Part shown: positions 15,307 to 24,127 of the stretch, in pieces
Position numbering within the stretch: the stretch's first letter is position 1
How the letters are laid out: every line of letters starts with the position of its first letter
Assembly: GCF_001270495.1 (NCBI RefSeq)
Contig: NZ_LGUR01000072.1
Location: 1 to 64,000, forward strand
From: Streptomyces viridochromogenes
GTDB taxonomy: Bacteria > Actinomycetota > Actinomycetes > Streptomycetales > Streptomycetaceae
DNA: 64,000 nt
Direction: 5' to 3'
Position numbers and translations under genes: made by a program
Notes under the pieces: generated by a model
The model's input: only the letters and a program-made list of their open reading frames with translations
Told to the model about the DNA's origin: nothing
Databases searched by the model: none

Positions 15307-18114
15307 TCACCCCACCGACGAATAGGCGACAACCCCCCGCAACAGCCCATCCACGGCCTTCCGCGCACTCTTGGCCACGGTCGAGCCCTCCGCAGGAGAA
15401 GCCGCCGCGATCTGCCCCAGCACGTCGATCACCTGCTTGCACCACCGCACGAAGTCACCGGCCGGCATCTCCGCCTCACGCAACACCTCATCGAGCCCCG
15501 CGCCGCCGGCCCACATGTACGCGGCCCAGGCGAACCCGAGATCCGGCTCACGCTGCCCGACCCCCTCGCTCTGCGTGATCCGGAAGTCCTCCTCAAGGGC
15601 ATCGAGCCGCCCCCAGATCCGCACCATCTCACCGAGCGCGGCCTTGGCCTTGCCCGAAGGCAGCTTCGGGGCCATCGCATCGTCCCCGACCCGTGCCTCG
15701 TACACCAACGCCGAGACACAGGCGGCCAGCTCGGCCGGGCCGAGGCCCTCCCACACCCGTTCCCGCAGGCATTCGCTGGCCAGCAGGTCGAGTTCGCCGT
15801 ACAGCCGAGCGAGCCGCTTTCCGTGCTCGGTGACCTCGTCGCCGCGCAGATAGTCCAGTTCGGTCAACAGCGCCACAATACGATCAAACGTACGGGCGAT
15901 GGTGTTCGTCCGCCCCTCGATACGACGCTCCAGCTGCGAGGTGTCCCGCAGCAGCCGGTGGTAGCGCTCGGCCCAACGGGCGTGGTCCTCACGGTCGTTG
16001 CAGCCGTGGCAGGCGTGCGCGCGGATCGCCGTGCGCAGCCGGGCGATCTCCCGGTCGTCCGCCGCCTGGGACCGCCGCTTGCGCTGCCGCTCGGGCGCGA
16101 TGTGCCCCGCCTTGGTGCGCAGCGCGGAGGCGAGGTCCCGACGGGACTGCGGGGAGCGCGGGTTGAAGGACTTGGGGATCCGCATCCGCTCCAACGCCTC
16201 GACGGGGACGGGGAAGTCCATGGACGCCAGCCGCTTGACCTGCCGTTCGGCGGTCAGGACCAGCGGGCGCGGGCCGTCGTGGTGCTCGAAGCCGCGGTGG
16301 CCGTTGGACCGCCCGGCGGGCAGCCCGGGGTCCAGCACCAGCGCGAGACCGGCGTACTTGCCCGTCGGCACATGGATGACGTCACCCGGCTTGAGCTTCT
16401 CCAGCGCGACCGCGGCCTCCGCGCGCCGCTGCGCCGCACCCTCCCGGGCCAACTCGGTCTCACGGTCCTTGAGTTCGCGACGCAGTCGGGCGTACTCCTC
16501 GAAGTCCCCGAGATGGCAGGTCATGGACTCCTTGTAACCGGACAGCCCTTCCTCGTTGCGCTGCACCTGCCGGGAGATCCCGACGACCGACTTGTCGGCC
16601 TGGAACTGTGCGAACGAGGTCTCCAGCAGCTCGCGCGAGCGGTGCCGGCCGAACTGCCCGACCAGGTTGACCGCCATGTTGTACGACGGCTTGAAGCTGG
16701 ACTTCAGCGGGTACGTGCGCGTGCCGGCCAGCCCGGCGAGGTGCTCGGGGCTGGAGCCTCGCTGCCACAGCACCACGGCATGGCCCTCGACGTCGATGCC
16801 GCGGCGGCCCGCTCGGCCGGTGAGCTGCGTGTACTCACCGGGCGTGATGTCGGCGTGCTGCTCGCCGTTCCACTTGACGAGCTTCTCCAACACCACCGAC
16901 CGGGCAGGCATGTTGATGCCCAGAGCCAGTGTCTCCGTGGCGAACACGGCCTTCACCAGGCCCCGGACGAACAGCTCCTCGACGACCTCCTTGAAGGTCG
17001 GCAGCATGCCCGCGTGGTGAGCGGCTATGCCGCGCTCCAGACCTTCCAGCCACTCGTAGTAGCCGAGGACGTGCAGATCCTCGGACGGGATGGCCGATGT
17101 GCGCTCCTCGACGAGGGCACGCACCTTCTCCCGCGCCTCGTCGTCGTTCAGCCTCAGTCCGGCGTACAGGCACTGCTGTACGGCGGCCTCACACGCGGCC
17201 CGGCTGAAGATGAAGGTGATCGCGGGCAGCAGCCCTTCGGCGTCGAGGCGTTCGATGACCTCGGGCCGCCCCGGCGTCCACACCCGGGACCGCTGTCTGC
17301 GCTCCCGCTCCCGGTCGGCCTCCCGCATGGCACGCCCACGCCTGCGGTCCTGGTACGACGGTCTGGTCGCCTCCATCCGGGCCAGCCGCATGAGGTCGGG
17401 GTTGACCGCCTTCTTGCTGCCCTCGCCCTCCTCGAACAGGTCGTACATCCGCCGCCCGGCGAGCACGTGCTGGAACAGCGGAACGGGCCGGTGCTCGGAG
17501 ACGATCACCTCGGTGTCGCCGCGGACGGTGTCGAGCCAGTCGCCGAACTCCTCGGCGTTCGACACGGTCGCCGAGAGCGAGACGAGCGTGACCGACTCGG
17601 GGAGGTGGATGATCACCTCTTCCCATACGGCGCCGCGGAAGCGGTCGGAGAGGTAGTGGACCTCGTCCATGACCACATAGCCGAGGCCGAGGAGGGTCTG
17701 CGACCCGGCGTACAGCATGTTCCGCAGCACCTCGGTCGTCATCACGACCACCGGGGCGTCGGAGTTGATGCTGTTGTCGCCCGTGAGCAGGCCGACCATG
17801 CCGTCGCCGTAACGGCGGCACAGGTCGGCGTACTTCTGGTTCGACAGTGCCTTGATGGGCGTCGTGTAGAAGCACTTCTTGCCCTGCATCAGGGCGAGGT
17901 GGACGGCGAACTCGCCGACGATCGTCTTGCCTGAGCCGGTGGGCGCGGCCACCAGTACGCCCTTGCCCGCCTCGAGTGCCTGGCAGGCCTCGATCTGGAA
18001 GGGGTCGAGGCCGAAGTCGTACATCTCGCGGAAGGAGGCGAGCGCGGTGGCCTGCTCGGCAGCGCGCCTGCGTGCTGCCGCATACCGCTCGGCCGGTGAG
18101 AGGTCCTCTGTCAT
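15307..18114 (-). CDS. helY: Ski2-like DExH helicase (HelY family)
   Basis: 935 residues. RecA-1 has Walker A APTGSGKT (58-65) and DEVH (150-153) with motif III SLSATV; RecA-2 has QLTGRAGRRGID. A C-terminal ratchet and DSHCT-like region of about 300 residues follows, as in yeast Ski2/Mtr4 and M. tuberculosis HelY. Such enzymes unwind structured RNA, probably in RNA turnover. ATG 18114 is taken as start (TEDLSPAERYAAARRRA); the frame is open up to 18174. The helY-tatC-tatA order is the same in mycobacteria beside the paf genes. Confidence 0.9.
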   Translation of the reverse strand: MTEDLSPAERYAAARRRAAEQATALASFREMYDFGLDPFQIEACQALEAGKGVLVAAPTGSGKTIVGEFAVHLALMQGKKCFYTTPIKALSNQKYADLCRRYGDGMVGLLTGDNSINSDAPVVVMTTEVLRNMLYAGSQTLLGLGYVVMDEVHYLSDRFRGAVWEEVIIHLPESVTLVSLSATVSNAEEFGDWLDTVRGDTEVIVSEHRPVPLFQHVLAGRRMYDLFEEGEGSKKAVNPDLMRLARMEATRPSYQDRRRGRAMREADRERERRQRSRVWTPGRPEVIERLDAEGLLPAITFIFSRAACEAAVQQCLYAGLRLNDDEAREKVRALVEERTSAIPSEDLHVLGYYEWLEGLERGIAAHHAGMLPTFKEVVEELFVRGLVKAVFATETLALGINMPARSVVLEKLVKWNGEQHADITPGEYTQLTGRAGRRGIDVEGHAVVLWQRGSSPEHLAGLAGTRTYPLKSSFKPSYNMAVNLVGQFGRHRSRELLETSFAQFQADKSVVGISRQVQRNEEGLSGYKESMTCHLGDFEEYARLRRELKDRETELAREGAAQRRAEAAVALEKLKPGDVIHVPTGKYAGLALVLDPGLPAGRSNGHRGFEHHDGPRPLVLTAERQVKRLASMDFPVPVEALERMRIPKSFNPRSPQSRRDLASALRTKAGHIAPERQRKRRSQAADDREIARLRTAIRAHACHGCNDREDHARWAERYHRLLRDTSQLERRIEGRTNTIARTFDRIVALLTELDYLRGDEVTEHGKRLARLYGELDLLASECLRERVWEGLGPAELAACVSALVYEARVGDDAMAPKLPSGKAKAALGEMVRIWGRLDALEEDFRITQSEGVGQREPDLGFAWAAYMWAGGAGLDEVLREAEMPAGDFVRWCKQVIDVLGQIAAASPAEGSTVAKSARKAVDGLLRGVVAYSSVG

Positions 18115-18274
18115 CGTGCTTTCGAGCGTACCGGGCCCCACTGACAACAGGACGATCATTATCCGGATCGGCACCCGGCAAACCCGGGATCCCCGCAGCT
18201 CATGGCCGCGCAGCGGAAACGGCCGGGTGCGCCCCGTAGGCGCCCCGGCCGTGTCTGCCCGAAAACCGCTTCGC

Positions 18275-19204
18275 TCAGGTCACGTCGTCGTAGCCGTTGA
18301 CCCGCTCCGTGCTCGCCTGCTCGGGCAGCGCCCGGCTCGCGGAGACGGTTTCGACCTCTCCGATGCTCTCGGGGGTCAGGTCGAGGTCGGAGGCCTCGTC
18401 GTCGTCCAGATCCGAGTCCGGGTTGTTACGGCTGCGCCGTCGGTCGTTCAGGATGGAGAAGCCGACCGCCATGAAGTACAGGATGACGATGGGCCCGGCG
18501 AGGGCCATCATGCCGATGGGGTCGGTGGTGGGGGTCGCCACAGCGCCGAAGACGAAGACACCCATCACGACGCCGCGCCACCAGCCGAGCATGCGGCGCC
18601 CCGTCACCATGCCCGTCATGTTCAGCATGACCAGGAGCAGGGGGAGCTCGAAGGCCGCACCGAAGACAAGGACCATCCGGACACTGAAGTCGAGGATCTT
18701 GTCCATCGGCAGGATGTTCGCCGACCCGTCGGGCGTGATGCCCAGCAGGACACGCATGCTGATCGGCATGATCGTGTAGGCGAGCCAGGCGCCCCCGAAG
18801 AACAGCGGCACGGCGGCCGCCACGAAGTAGTACGTGTACTTGCGCTCGCTCTTGTGCAGTCCCGGGGCGACGAACGCCCACAGCTGGTAGAGCCAGACAG
18901 GGCTGGACAGGACGATGCCCGCCATGAGGCTCACCTTCACCGTGGTCGTGAAGGGAGAAAGAAGGTCGGTGTACGCGACGACCGCGCAGGCACCTCCCGT
19001 GGTCTCGCCCAGTCCCTTGGTGCAGCGAGGCACAGGATCGGAGAGGAACTGCATGAGTTCCTGGTTGTAGAAGGCGGCCGCGATGGTGACGACCGTGATC
19101 GCCAGCATGCCTTTCGCGAGCCGGTTGCGGAGCTCACGAAGGTGCTCCACGAGGGGCATCCGCCCCTCGGGATCCTTCTCCTTCTTGCGGGCAGACTTCA
19201 GCAA
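18275..19204 (-). CDS. tatC: Twin-arginine translocase subunit TatC
   Basis: 309 residues, six membrane helices. The conserved cytoplasmic N-terminus EGRMPLVEHLRELRNRL binds twin-arginine signal peptides; the YQLWAFVAPGLHKSERKY region also fits TatC. The tail after the last helix is long and acidic (about 60 residues). The start is a TTG at 19204 (LKSARKKEKDPEGRMP). Together with tatA 47 bp upstream it forms the core translocon for folded proteins; tatB is not in the window. Confidence 0.95.
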   Translation of the reverse strand: MLKSARKKEKDPEGRMPLVEHLRELRNRLAKGMLAITVVTIAAAFYNQELMQFLSDPVPRCTKGLGETTGGACAVVAYTDLLSPFTTTVKVSLMAGIVLSSPVWLYQLWAFVAPGLHKSERKYTYYFVAAAVPLFFGGAWLAYTIMPISMRVLLGITPDGSANILPMDKILDFSVRMVLVFGAAFELPLLLVMLNMTGMVTGRRMLGWWRGVVMGVFVFGAVATPTTDPIGMMALAGPIVILYFMAVGFSILNDRRRSRNNPDSDLDDDEASDLDLTPESIGEVETVSASRALPEQASTERVNGYDDVT

Positions 19205-19251
19205 CCCACGTTCCCATCTCGTGCGGCGGGCCGGAGGTCACCGGCCCTGCG

Positions 19252-19536
19252 TCAGCGCTTGGTGGTGTCCGTCGGCTCGTTGACCGGGCGAGCGTTCGTC
19301 GCGTCGCCGGGGGCGGCCTGGATGATGCGCTGAGCGGGGGGCTGCTGGTCGCTGTTGTTCGGCGGGTCGGCCGGGGCGGCGGACTTGTCCTCTTCCTTCA
19401 TCGCCTTGGCCTCGCTCTTGAGGATGCGAGCCGACTTGCCGAGAGAGCGGGCCATGTCCGGGAGCTTCTTGGCGCCGAACAGCAGGATGATCACGACGAG
19501 GATCAGAATGATCTCGGTGGGGCCGAGCCTACCCAT
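19252..19536 (-). CDS. tatA: Sec-independent translocase subunit TatA
   Basis: 94 residues. One N-terminal membrane helix (LGPTEIILILVVIILLFGAKKLP) is followed by the amphipathic helix DMARSLGKSARILKSEAKAMKEE and a polar, disordered tail. The FGAKKLPD hinge is diagnostic. ATG 19536 is the conserved start; the frame is open further upstream but not conserved. It oligomerises to form the Tat pore with TatC. Confidence 0.95.
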   Translation of the reverse strand: MGRLGPTEIILILVVIILLFGAKKLPDMARSLGKSARILKSEAKAMKEEDKSAAPADPPNNSDQQPPAQRIIQAAPGDATNARPVNEPTDTTKR

Positions 19537-19792
19537 AGCTTTTACCTTCTTCACCGAGGCGACATGGTCCGAATACCCGGCCGGTCGGACATTCATCCGA
19601 CCACCGTGCTGCCAGGGATCGTAACGCTCAGGGGTGAACGCGGGACAATCCCTGTGCATACTCCCAGTCCGCGGGCCCGCGCCTCGCTCTCGGGCCGCAA
19701 TCCGCAGCGTACCTGGCGTGGGCGGCAAGTTGACAGGGCGAAGTGGCCCAAAACGCACGCGACGCAGGTCTCACACCGAATCCTTGAGCGGA

Positions 19793-19987
19793 CTACAGGG
19801 AGTCCACAGCCCGGGCGGCACTGGCGGTCGCCCGCTCCAGGTCCTCCGCCGCCCTGCTGATGCGCCGAGCTGAGTCCGTGACCTGCCGACCGAGGCGCTC
19901 TGCCTCCAGGAAGACCCGCACGGCGAGCACACCGAGCACGAGGAGACCCAGAAAACCCACCGCTACCGCGAACATCGGCCAGAACAT
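19793..19987 (-). CDS. Small single-pass membrane protein with coiled coil
   Basis: 64 residues: an N-terminal membrane helix (FWPMFAVAVGFLGLLVLGVLAVRVFLEA), then a charged helix (ERLGRQVTDSARRISRAAEDLERATASAARAVDSL). I do not know its function. Its place between tatA and pafC looks conserved in streptomycetes (from memory). Start ATG 19987. Confidence 0.7.
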   Translation of the reverse strand: MFWPMFAVAVGFLGLLVLGVLAVRVFLEAERLGRQVTDSARRISRAAEDLERATASAARAVDSL

Positions 19988-20007
19988 GACGCCGAGCCTA
20001 GACCGTC

Positions 20008-20301
20008 CTACAGCGTGGAGTGCAGCCGCAGGGTGCTGACTCCGCCGCCCGTCAGCAGCTCGACGATCCGCTCGCCCGCCGGCTTGCGGACGGACGCGCC
20101 GCACTCGGGACAGGTGAAGGAGTAGAACGTCGTACGGCTGGTCGCGCCGATGGCGAGTCGAAAGGCGCTCGCGGCGAGTTCGAAGCGGCCCCGGCAGTCC
20201 GGGCAGCCGGCCTTGAACACCACCGGGGACACGCTTCTCATCCCGCCGAACGCGGACGCCACCGTCATCTCCCGCACCCCGGACGTCGCCGACTCGCTCA
20301 A
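20008..20301 (-). CDS. Small zinc-ribbon protein
   Basis: 97 residues with two CxxC knuckles: GCPDCRGRF and FTCPECGASV, about 35 residues apart, the geometry of a structural zinc ribbon. The C-terminus (RIVELLTGGGVSTLRLHSTL) is hydrophobic-polar mixed. Function is unknown; a nucleic-acid or protein adaptor is possible. The start is uncertain (TTG 20301, GTG 20277 or ATG 20268). It sits 20 bp upstream of the small membrane protein and may share its transcript. Confidence 0.7.
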   Translation of the reverse strand: MSESATSGVREMTVASAFGGMRSVSPVVFKAGCPDCRGRFELAASAFRLAIGATSRTTFYSFTCPECGASVRKPAGERIVELLTGGGVSTLRLHSTL

Positions 20302-20358
20302 AGCCCTGCTCCCGCCTGTCGCACCGCTAGTCCAACCGCCTGCCGAGCTGTCTGTCCC

Positions 20359-20410
20359 ACCGGCCTGTTCTACCGGCCTGCCCTACCGACCCGTCCTACT
20401 GTCCGTCGTC
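20359..20410. repeat. Four imperfect 13-bp tandem repeats
   Basis: ACCGGCCTGTTCT, ACCGGCCTGCCCT, ACCGACCCGTCCT and a degenerate ACTGTCCGTCGTC run head to tail. They cover the pafC stop codon and the space before the zinc-ribbon gene, so the C-terminus of PafC (SVDDGQ) is partly encoded by a repeat. Confidence 0.65.
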
Positions 20411-21412
20411 CACCGAGCGCGCCCCGTGAGCGTCGTGCGCCTCGACTCCGTCGTACGCGGCCAGCGCCTCGCGGGCCGCCTGCCGGGCGCTGTCGGCCAG
20501 CTCGGACGGCGAGACGATCCGGCCGTCCCGCCCGAGCCGCAGCGCCAGGCGTCGCAGCGACGCCGGGTCAGGGGTGCGCAGAGTGATACGCAGCCCGCCG
20601 TCCGCCAGCTCATCCGCGCTGTCGTGCGGGTAGTACTCGGCCACCCAGCGTCCGCCCGGGCCTACCTCGACGACGACCTCGGGATCCTCCGCGGCGGGCT
20701 GCACCAGCCCCTCGGAAAGGTCCCGCAGCTCGATCTCGGGGGCCGCGGACGGCTCGTCGAGGATCTTGATCTCGGCAACCCGGTCGAGCCGGAAGGTGCG
20801 GCGCGCCTCGGAGCGGCGGCACCATGCCTCGACGTAGGTGTGGCCGACGCTGACCAGGCGGATCGGGTCGATCTCGCGCTCGGTGACCTCGTCCCGGGCG
20901 GGCGAGTAGTAGCGGATCCACAGCCGGCGCCGCTCGGAGATCGCGCGGTCGACATCGGCGAAGACGCCACCCTCGGACTCGAAGGTCACCGACAGCCGGG
21001 AGCTGGCGCCGGCCGCCTCCCCGGCCGCGGTCTCCACCTTGGCGGTCGCCCGCAGCAACGCCTGCCGGTCGCTCTCGCGCAGTCCAGGCAGCGTGGACAC
21101 GGCCCGCGCCGCCACCAGCAGCGCGGTGGCCTCGTCTGCGGCGAGCCGCAGCGGCTCGGCGACGTCGTCGGGGTTGTGCCACCAGATGCGCTCACCGTCG
21201 GTGTCGATGTCGAGCAGGTCACCGCCACGGAAGCTGGTCCCGCACATGGGCAGCACGTCGAGATCCGAGACCAGCTCGTCCTCGGAGATACCGAAGGCAC
21301 GCGCCACGTCCTCGACGCGGGCACCCGGACGCTCCCTCAGATACGTCACCAGCGAAAGCATCCGCCGGGTCTGGTCGATGGCATTGACGGGCCGAACCGG
21401 TTTGCCTGCCAC
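20396..21412 (-). CDS. pafC: WYL-domain transcriptional activator PafC
   Basis: 338 residues: an N-terminal winged HTH (NAIDQTRRMLSLVTYLRERPGARVEDVARAFGISEDEL), a central WYL domain (SERRRLWIRYYSPARDEVTEREIDPIRLVSVGHTYVEAWCRRSE) and a C-terminal WCX domain. PafBC is the LexA-independent DNA-damage activator of actinobacteria; WYL is thought to sense ssDNA. GTG 21412 follows GGAG by seven bases and lies 20 bp after the pafB stop, so the pair is co-translated. Confidence 0.93.
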   Translation of the reverse strand: MAGKPVRPVNAIDQTRRMLSLVTYLRERPGARVEDVARAFGISEDELVSDLDVLPMCGTSFRGGDLLDIDTDGERIWWHNPDDVAEPLRLAADEATALLVAARAVSTLPGLRESDRQALLRATAKVETAAGEAAGASSRLSVTFESEGGVFADVDRAISERRRLWIRYYSPARDEVTEREIDPIRLVSVGHTYVEAWCRRSEARRTFRLDRVAEIKILDEPSAAPEIELRDLSEGLVQPAAEDPEVVVEVGPGGRWVAEYYPHDSADELADGGLRITLRTPDPASLRRLALRLGRDGRIVSPSELADSARQAAREALAAYDGVEAHDAHGARSVDDGQ

Positions 21413-21431
21413 TGTCTTGCTCCGCTCCCCC

Positions 21432-22385
21432 TCAGCCCTTGGCCACGGCACGCAGCCGGTCCACCACATCGGCCCGCAACTCCGCGGGCTCCAGGACCAC
21501 CACGTCGGGCCCGAACTCCACCAGCCACGCATCCAGCCCGTGGCCGTACGGAATCTCCAACTCGTCCCAGCCGTCCCCGAGTTCCCGCACCGCCGTGGCC
21601 TTCGCCCGAAGGGGGTACCCCGCGCCCGTACGCAGCCGGATCAGCGCGGAACGGTCGGCGGTCTCCCCCGCCCAGCCCGCCACGGTCTCCCGCACGGTGA
21701 CCACATCGGGGACCGGTGCGGTGAACCGCGCGCCACGCGAACGCACCTTGCCCGTGATCCGGGACAACCGGAACACGCGCTCCGCGCCGCGGTCCCGGTC
21801 CCAGCCCGCCAGATACCAGTGGCCGCGCCAGCACTCCAGCGCCCACGGCTCGACATGCCGGGGCTCGGGACGGGCGGCGGTGGCCTTGCGGTAGTCGAAG
21901 AGGACGGGGCGGCGGTCGCGGCAGGCCAGCATCAGCGGCTCGAACGCGGCCTCGTGCACCGGGATCCGGGGCTCCAGCGCGCCATGCGCCTCGTAGGGGT
22001 CGACATCCTCGGGCAGCCCCGCCGCGCGCAGCTTCTGCAGGGCGCCGCTGGCCGCGCCCGCGAGCCGGACCTGCTGCCACACCTTGGCCGCCAGCCCCAG
22101 AGCGGCGGCCTCCTCGGCGTCCAGGGTGATGGGCGGGAGGCGGTTGCTGTCCCGGCGGGCCAGATAGCCGACCTCGCCGTCGAGGTTCTCCACCGTCTCG
22201 ATGACCAGACCGAGCTCGCGCAGATCGTCCTTGTCGCGCTCGAACATCCGGTTGAAGGAGTCGTCGGAGCCGGCCTCCAGATAGGCCTCGATGGACTCAC
22301 GCAGCTCGCGCTTGCTCAGCGGCCGCCGCGTCCCGAGCAGACACAGCGCCAGGTTCATGAGCCGCTCGGCCTTGGCAATGGCCAT
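21432..22385 (-). CDS. pafB: WYL-domain transcriptional activator PafB
   Basis: 317 residues, paralogous to PafC: HTH in AKAERLMNLALCLLGTRRPLSKRELRESIEAYL, a WYL core (DRRPVLFDYRKATAARPEPRHVEPWALECWRGHWYLAGWD) and a WCX tail. Acts with PafC as a heterodimer that induces DNA-repair genes. Despite the name it is not needed for pupylation; its position near pafA is conserved. ATG 22385. A terminator-like hairpin separates it from the FKBP gene upstream. Confidence 0.93.
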   Translation of the reverse strand: MAIAKAERLMNLALCLLGTRRPLSKRELRESIEAYLEAGSDDSFNRMFERDKDDLRELGLVIETVENLDGEVGYLARRDSNRLPPITLDAEEAAALGLAAKVWQQVRLAGAASGALQKLRAAGLPEDVDPYEAHGALEPRIPVHEAAFEPLMLACRDRRPVLFDYRKATAARPEPRHVEPWALECWRGHWYLAGWDRDRGAERVFRLSRITGKVRSRGARFTAPVPDVVTVRETVAGWAGETADRSALIRLRTGAGYPLRAKATAVRELGDGWDELEIPYGHGLDAWLVEFGPDVVVLEPAELRADVVDRLRAVAKG

Positions 22386-22459
22386 CGACGCCCTTCGCCT
22401 TCCCTATGAAGCTTACGGACGATGACCGTACCGCTCCGCGGTGGCCTGGCAAAAGCCGA

Positions 22460-22487
22460 GGGCCCATGCGCGGACAGGCATGGGCCC
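22460..22487 (-). terminator. Terminator downstream of fkpA-like gene
   Basis: GGGCCCATGC, 8-base loop, GCATGGGCCC. Read leftward the stem is followed by TCGGCTTTTGCC, a short T-run. It would end the FKBP transcript before pafB. Confidence 0.75.
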
Positions 22488-22505
22488 CAGGTAGTCGGGT
22501 CCGGT

Positions 22506-22550
22506 CGTACACCGATCAGCCGTACGCCGATCCGACGTGCGCCGATCAGA
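22506..22550. repeat. Three 15-bp tandem repeats after FKBP gene
   Basis: CGTACACCGATCAGC, CGTACGCCGATCCGA and CGTGCGCCGATCAGA. They lie between the FKBP stop codon and its terminator and so would be in the 3' UTR. Confidence 0.75.
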
Positions 22551-22558
22551 GGCGACGA

Positions 22559-22930
22559 TCAGACACCGAGCAGGTCGACCACGAAGATCAGGGTCTCGCC
22601 GGGCTTGATCGCCGGGGTCGGGCTCTGGTTGCCGTAGGCGAGGTGGGCCGGGATGGTCAGCTGGCGGCGGCCGCCGACCTTCATGCCCTGCACACCCTGG
22701 TCCCAGCCCTTGATGACGCGGCCGCCACCCAGCGGGAAGCGGAACGGCGTACCACGGTTCCAGCTGGCGTCGAACTCCTCGCCCGTGCTGAAGGCCACAC
22801 CCACGTAGTGCACGGTGACGGTCTGGCCCGCCTGCGCAACCGCGCCGTCGCCCTCCCAGATGTCCTTGATCTCGAGGTCCGCCGGGGGCTCGCCACCCGG
22901 GAAGTCGATCTCGGGCTTGTCGATGCTCAC
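22559..22930 (-). CDS. FKBP-type peptidyl-prolyl cis-trans isomerase (cytoplasmic)
   Basis: 123 residues forming one FKBP domain: VTVHYVGVAFSTGEEFDASW, FPLGGGRVIKGWDQGVQGMKVGGRRQLTIPAHLAYG and LIFVVDLLGV. The active-site aromatic and Asp residues are in place. No signal peptide. GTG start at 22930. It lies 58 bp after the two-domain FKBP lipoprotein gene and probably shares its promoter. Confidence 0.93.
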   Translation of the reverse strand: MSIDKPEIDFPGGEPPADLEIKDIWEGDGAVAQAGQTVTVHYVGVAFSTGEEFDASWNRGTPFRFPLGGGRVIKGWDQGVQGMKVGGRRQLTIPAHLAYGNQSPTPAIKPGETLIFVVDLLGV

Positions 22931-22988
22931 TTCTTACGCTCCTGCTGGTTGTGGAAAGGCAACGGCACAGTCTTACACCCGGGCCCGG

Positions 22989-23999
22989 CTACATCGCCGC
23001 CAGGATGTCGACCGAGAAGACCAGAGTGGAGCCCTTCTTGATGACACCGCCACTCGGCGGGGTGTCGCCGTACGCCAGGTCCGGGGGTACGACGACCAGC
23101 ACCCGGCTGCCCACCTTCTTCCCGGTCAAACCCTGCGCCAGCCCCTTCACGACCTGCTGCATCTGCGGCAGCGCGAACTGGCTCAGCTGCCCCTGCTTGT
23201 AGGACGACTCGAACTCCTTGCCGCTGTCCCAGACCACGCCCTTGAACTGGCACAGGACGGTCTGCTCCGCCTTGACCTCGGCGCCGTCGCCCTCCAGGAC
23301 ATAGGCCGACACCAGCTTGGTCGGCGCGTCCGACTTGGGGACGGTGACCGACGGCGCCTTGCCGTCGGTGTTGGTGCCGATCTTGGGCAGATCGATGTTG
23401 TCCTGCGCCACCGCCTTGCCCTCGGCCGAGCTCTTGGCGTTGAACGTCTCCTCGACGTCGATGACGAAGACCAGCGTGTCGGTCCCCTTGATACCCGCGT
23501 CCTGATTGCCCTGCGGGCCGTAACCCCAGGTCGGCGGGATGGCCATCTCGACCCGGCTGCCCGCCTTCCGCCCCGCCAGACCGTACCGCCAGCCGTCGAT
23601 GACACGGCCCTGGGTGAGCTGGATCAGCAGCGGCTTCTTGGAGTCGTAGGAGTTGTCGAAGGACTTGCCGGTGGCCCAGATCTGACCGAGATAGTTGGCC
23701 ACGACGAAGTCGTTCTCCGCCATCGTCCGGCCGCTACCCGCGATGACCGTCCGCACCGCCAGGTCCTTCGACGGCTCTCCGCTGCCCTTGGCGACCGTCG
23801 GCTTCTCCCCGAACTTCGTGCCCGCGGTGATCGCCGGCAGCGGACCGTCCACGATCTTCGGCGCCGGAGCCGCCGATGTCGCCGGAGCCGAGGGCGACGC
23901 ACTGTCGCTCGCCTTGCTCGAGTCGTCCTTGTCATCGCCGCATGCGGCGAGCGTGACCATTCCTGCGGGTACGGCGATGAGAAGTGAGCGTCGGCGCAC
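22989..23999 (-). CDS. Lipoprotein with two FKBP domains
   Basis: 336 residues. A short signal peptide (RRRSLLIAVPAGMVTLAACG) ends in lipobox LAAC, so it is anchored outside the membrane. A Ser/Ala/Pro linker precedes two FKBP domains (about 80-180 and 220-335): VVANYLGQIWATGKSFDNSYDSKKP with RVIDGWRYGLAGRKAGSRVEMAIPPTWGYG, and CQFKGVVWDSGKEFESSYKQG with GSRVLVVVPPDLAYGDTPPSGG. The second domain is more divergent. Probably a folding helper for exported proteins. GTG 23999 follows GAGG. Confidence 0.9.
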   Translation of the reverse strand: MRRRSLLIAVPAGMVTLAACGDDKDDSSKASDSASPSAPATSAAPAPKIVDGPLPAITAGTKFGEKPTVAKGSGEPSKDLAVRTVIAGSGRTMAENDFVVANYLGQIWATGKSFDNSYDSKKPLLIQLTQGRVIDGWRYGLAGRKAGSRVEMAIPPTWGYGPQGNQDAGIKGTDTLVFVIDVEETFNAKSSAEGKAVAQDNIDLPKIGTNTDGKAPSVTVPKSDAPTKLVSAYVLEGDGAEVKAEQTVLCQFKGVVWDSGKEFESSYKQGQLSQFALPQMQQVVKGLAQGLTGKKVGSRVLVVVPPDLAYGDTPPSGGVIKKGSTLVFSVDILAAM

Positions 24000-24062
24000 G
24001 GTGAGAGCCTCGTAATCGGTCGATCTTGTGGATGGCGTGCGCGCAACTCTACGGCGTGAGAA

Positions 24063-24091
24063 GGGCGCCGTACGGGAAACGTACGGCGCCC
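24063..24091 (-). terminator. Terminator downstream of pafA
   Basis: Perfect 12-bp stem GGGCGCCGTACG / CGTACGGCGCCC with loop GGAAA, in the gap between pafA and the FKBP lipoprotein. A short pyrimidine run follows on the minus strand. Confidence 0.8.
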
Positions 24092-24127
24092 GCGTTGCGT
24101 TCCGGAAATTCCGCCGGAACCCGTCGC

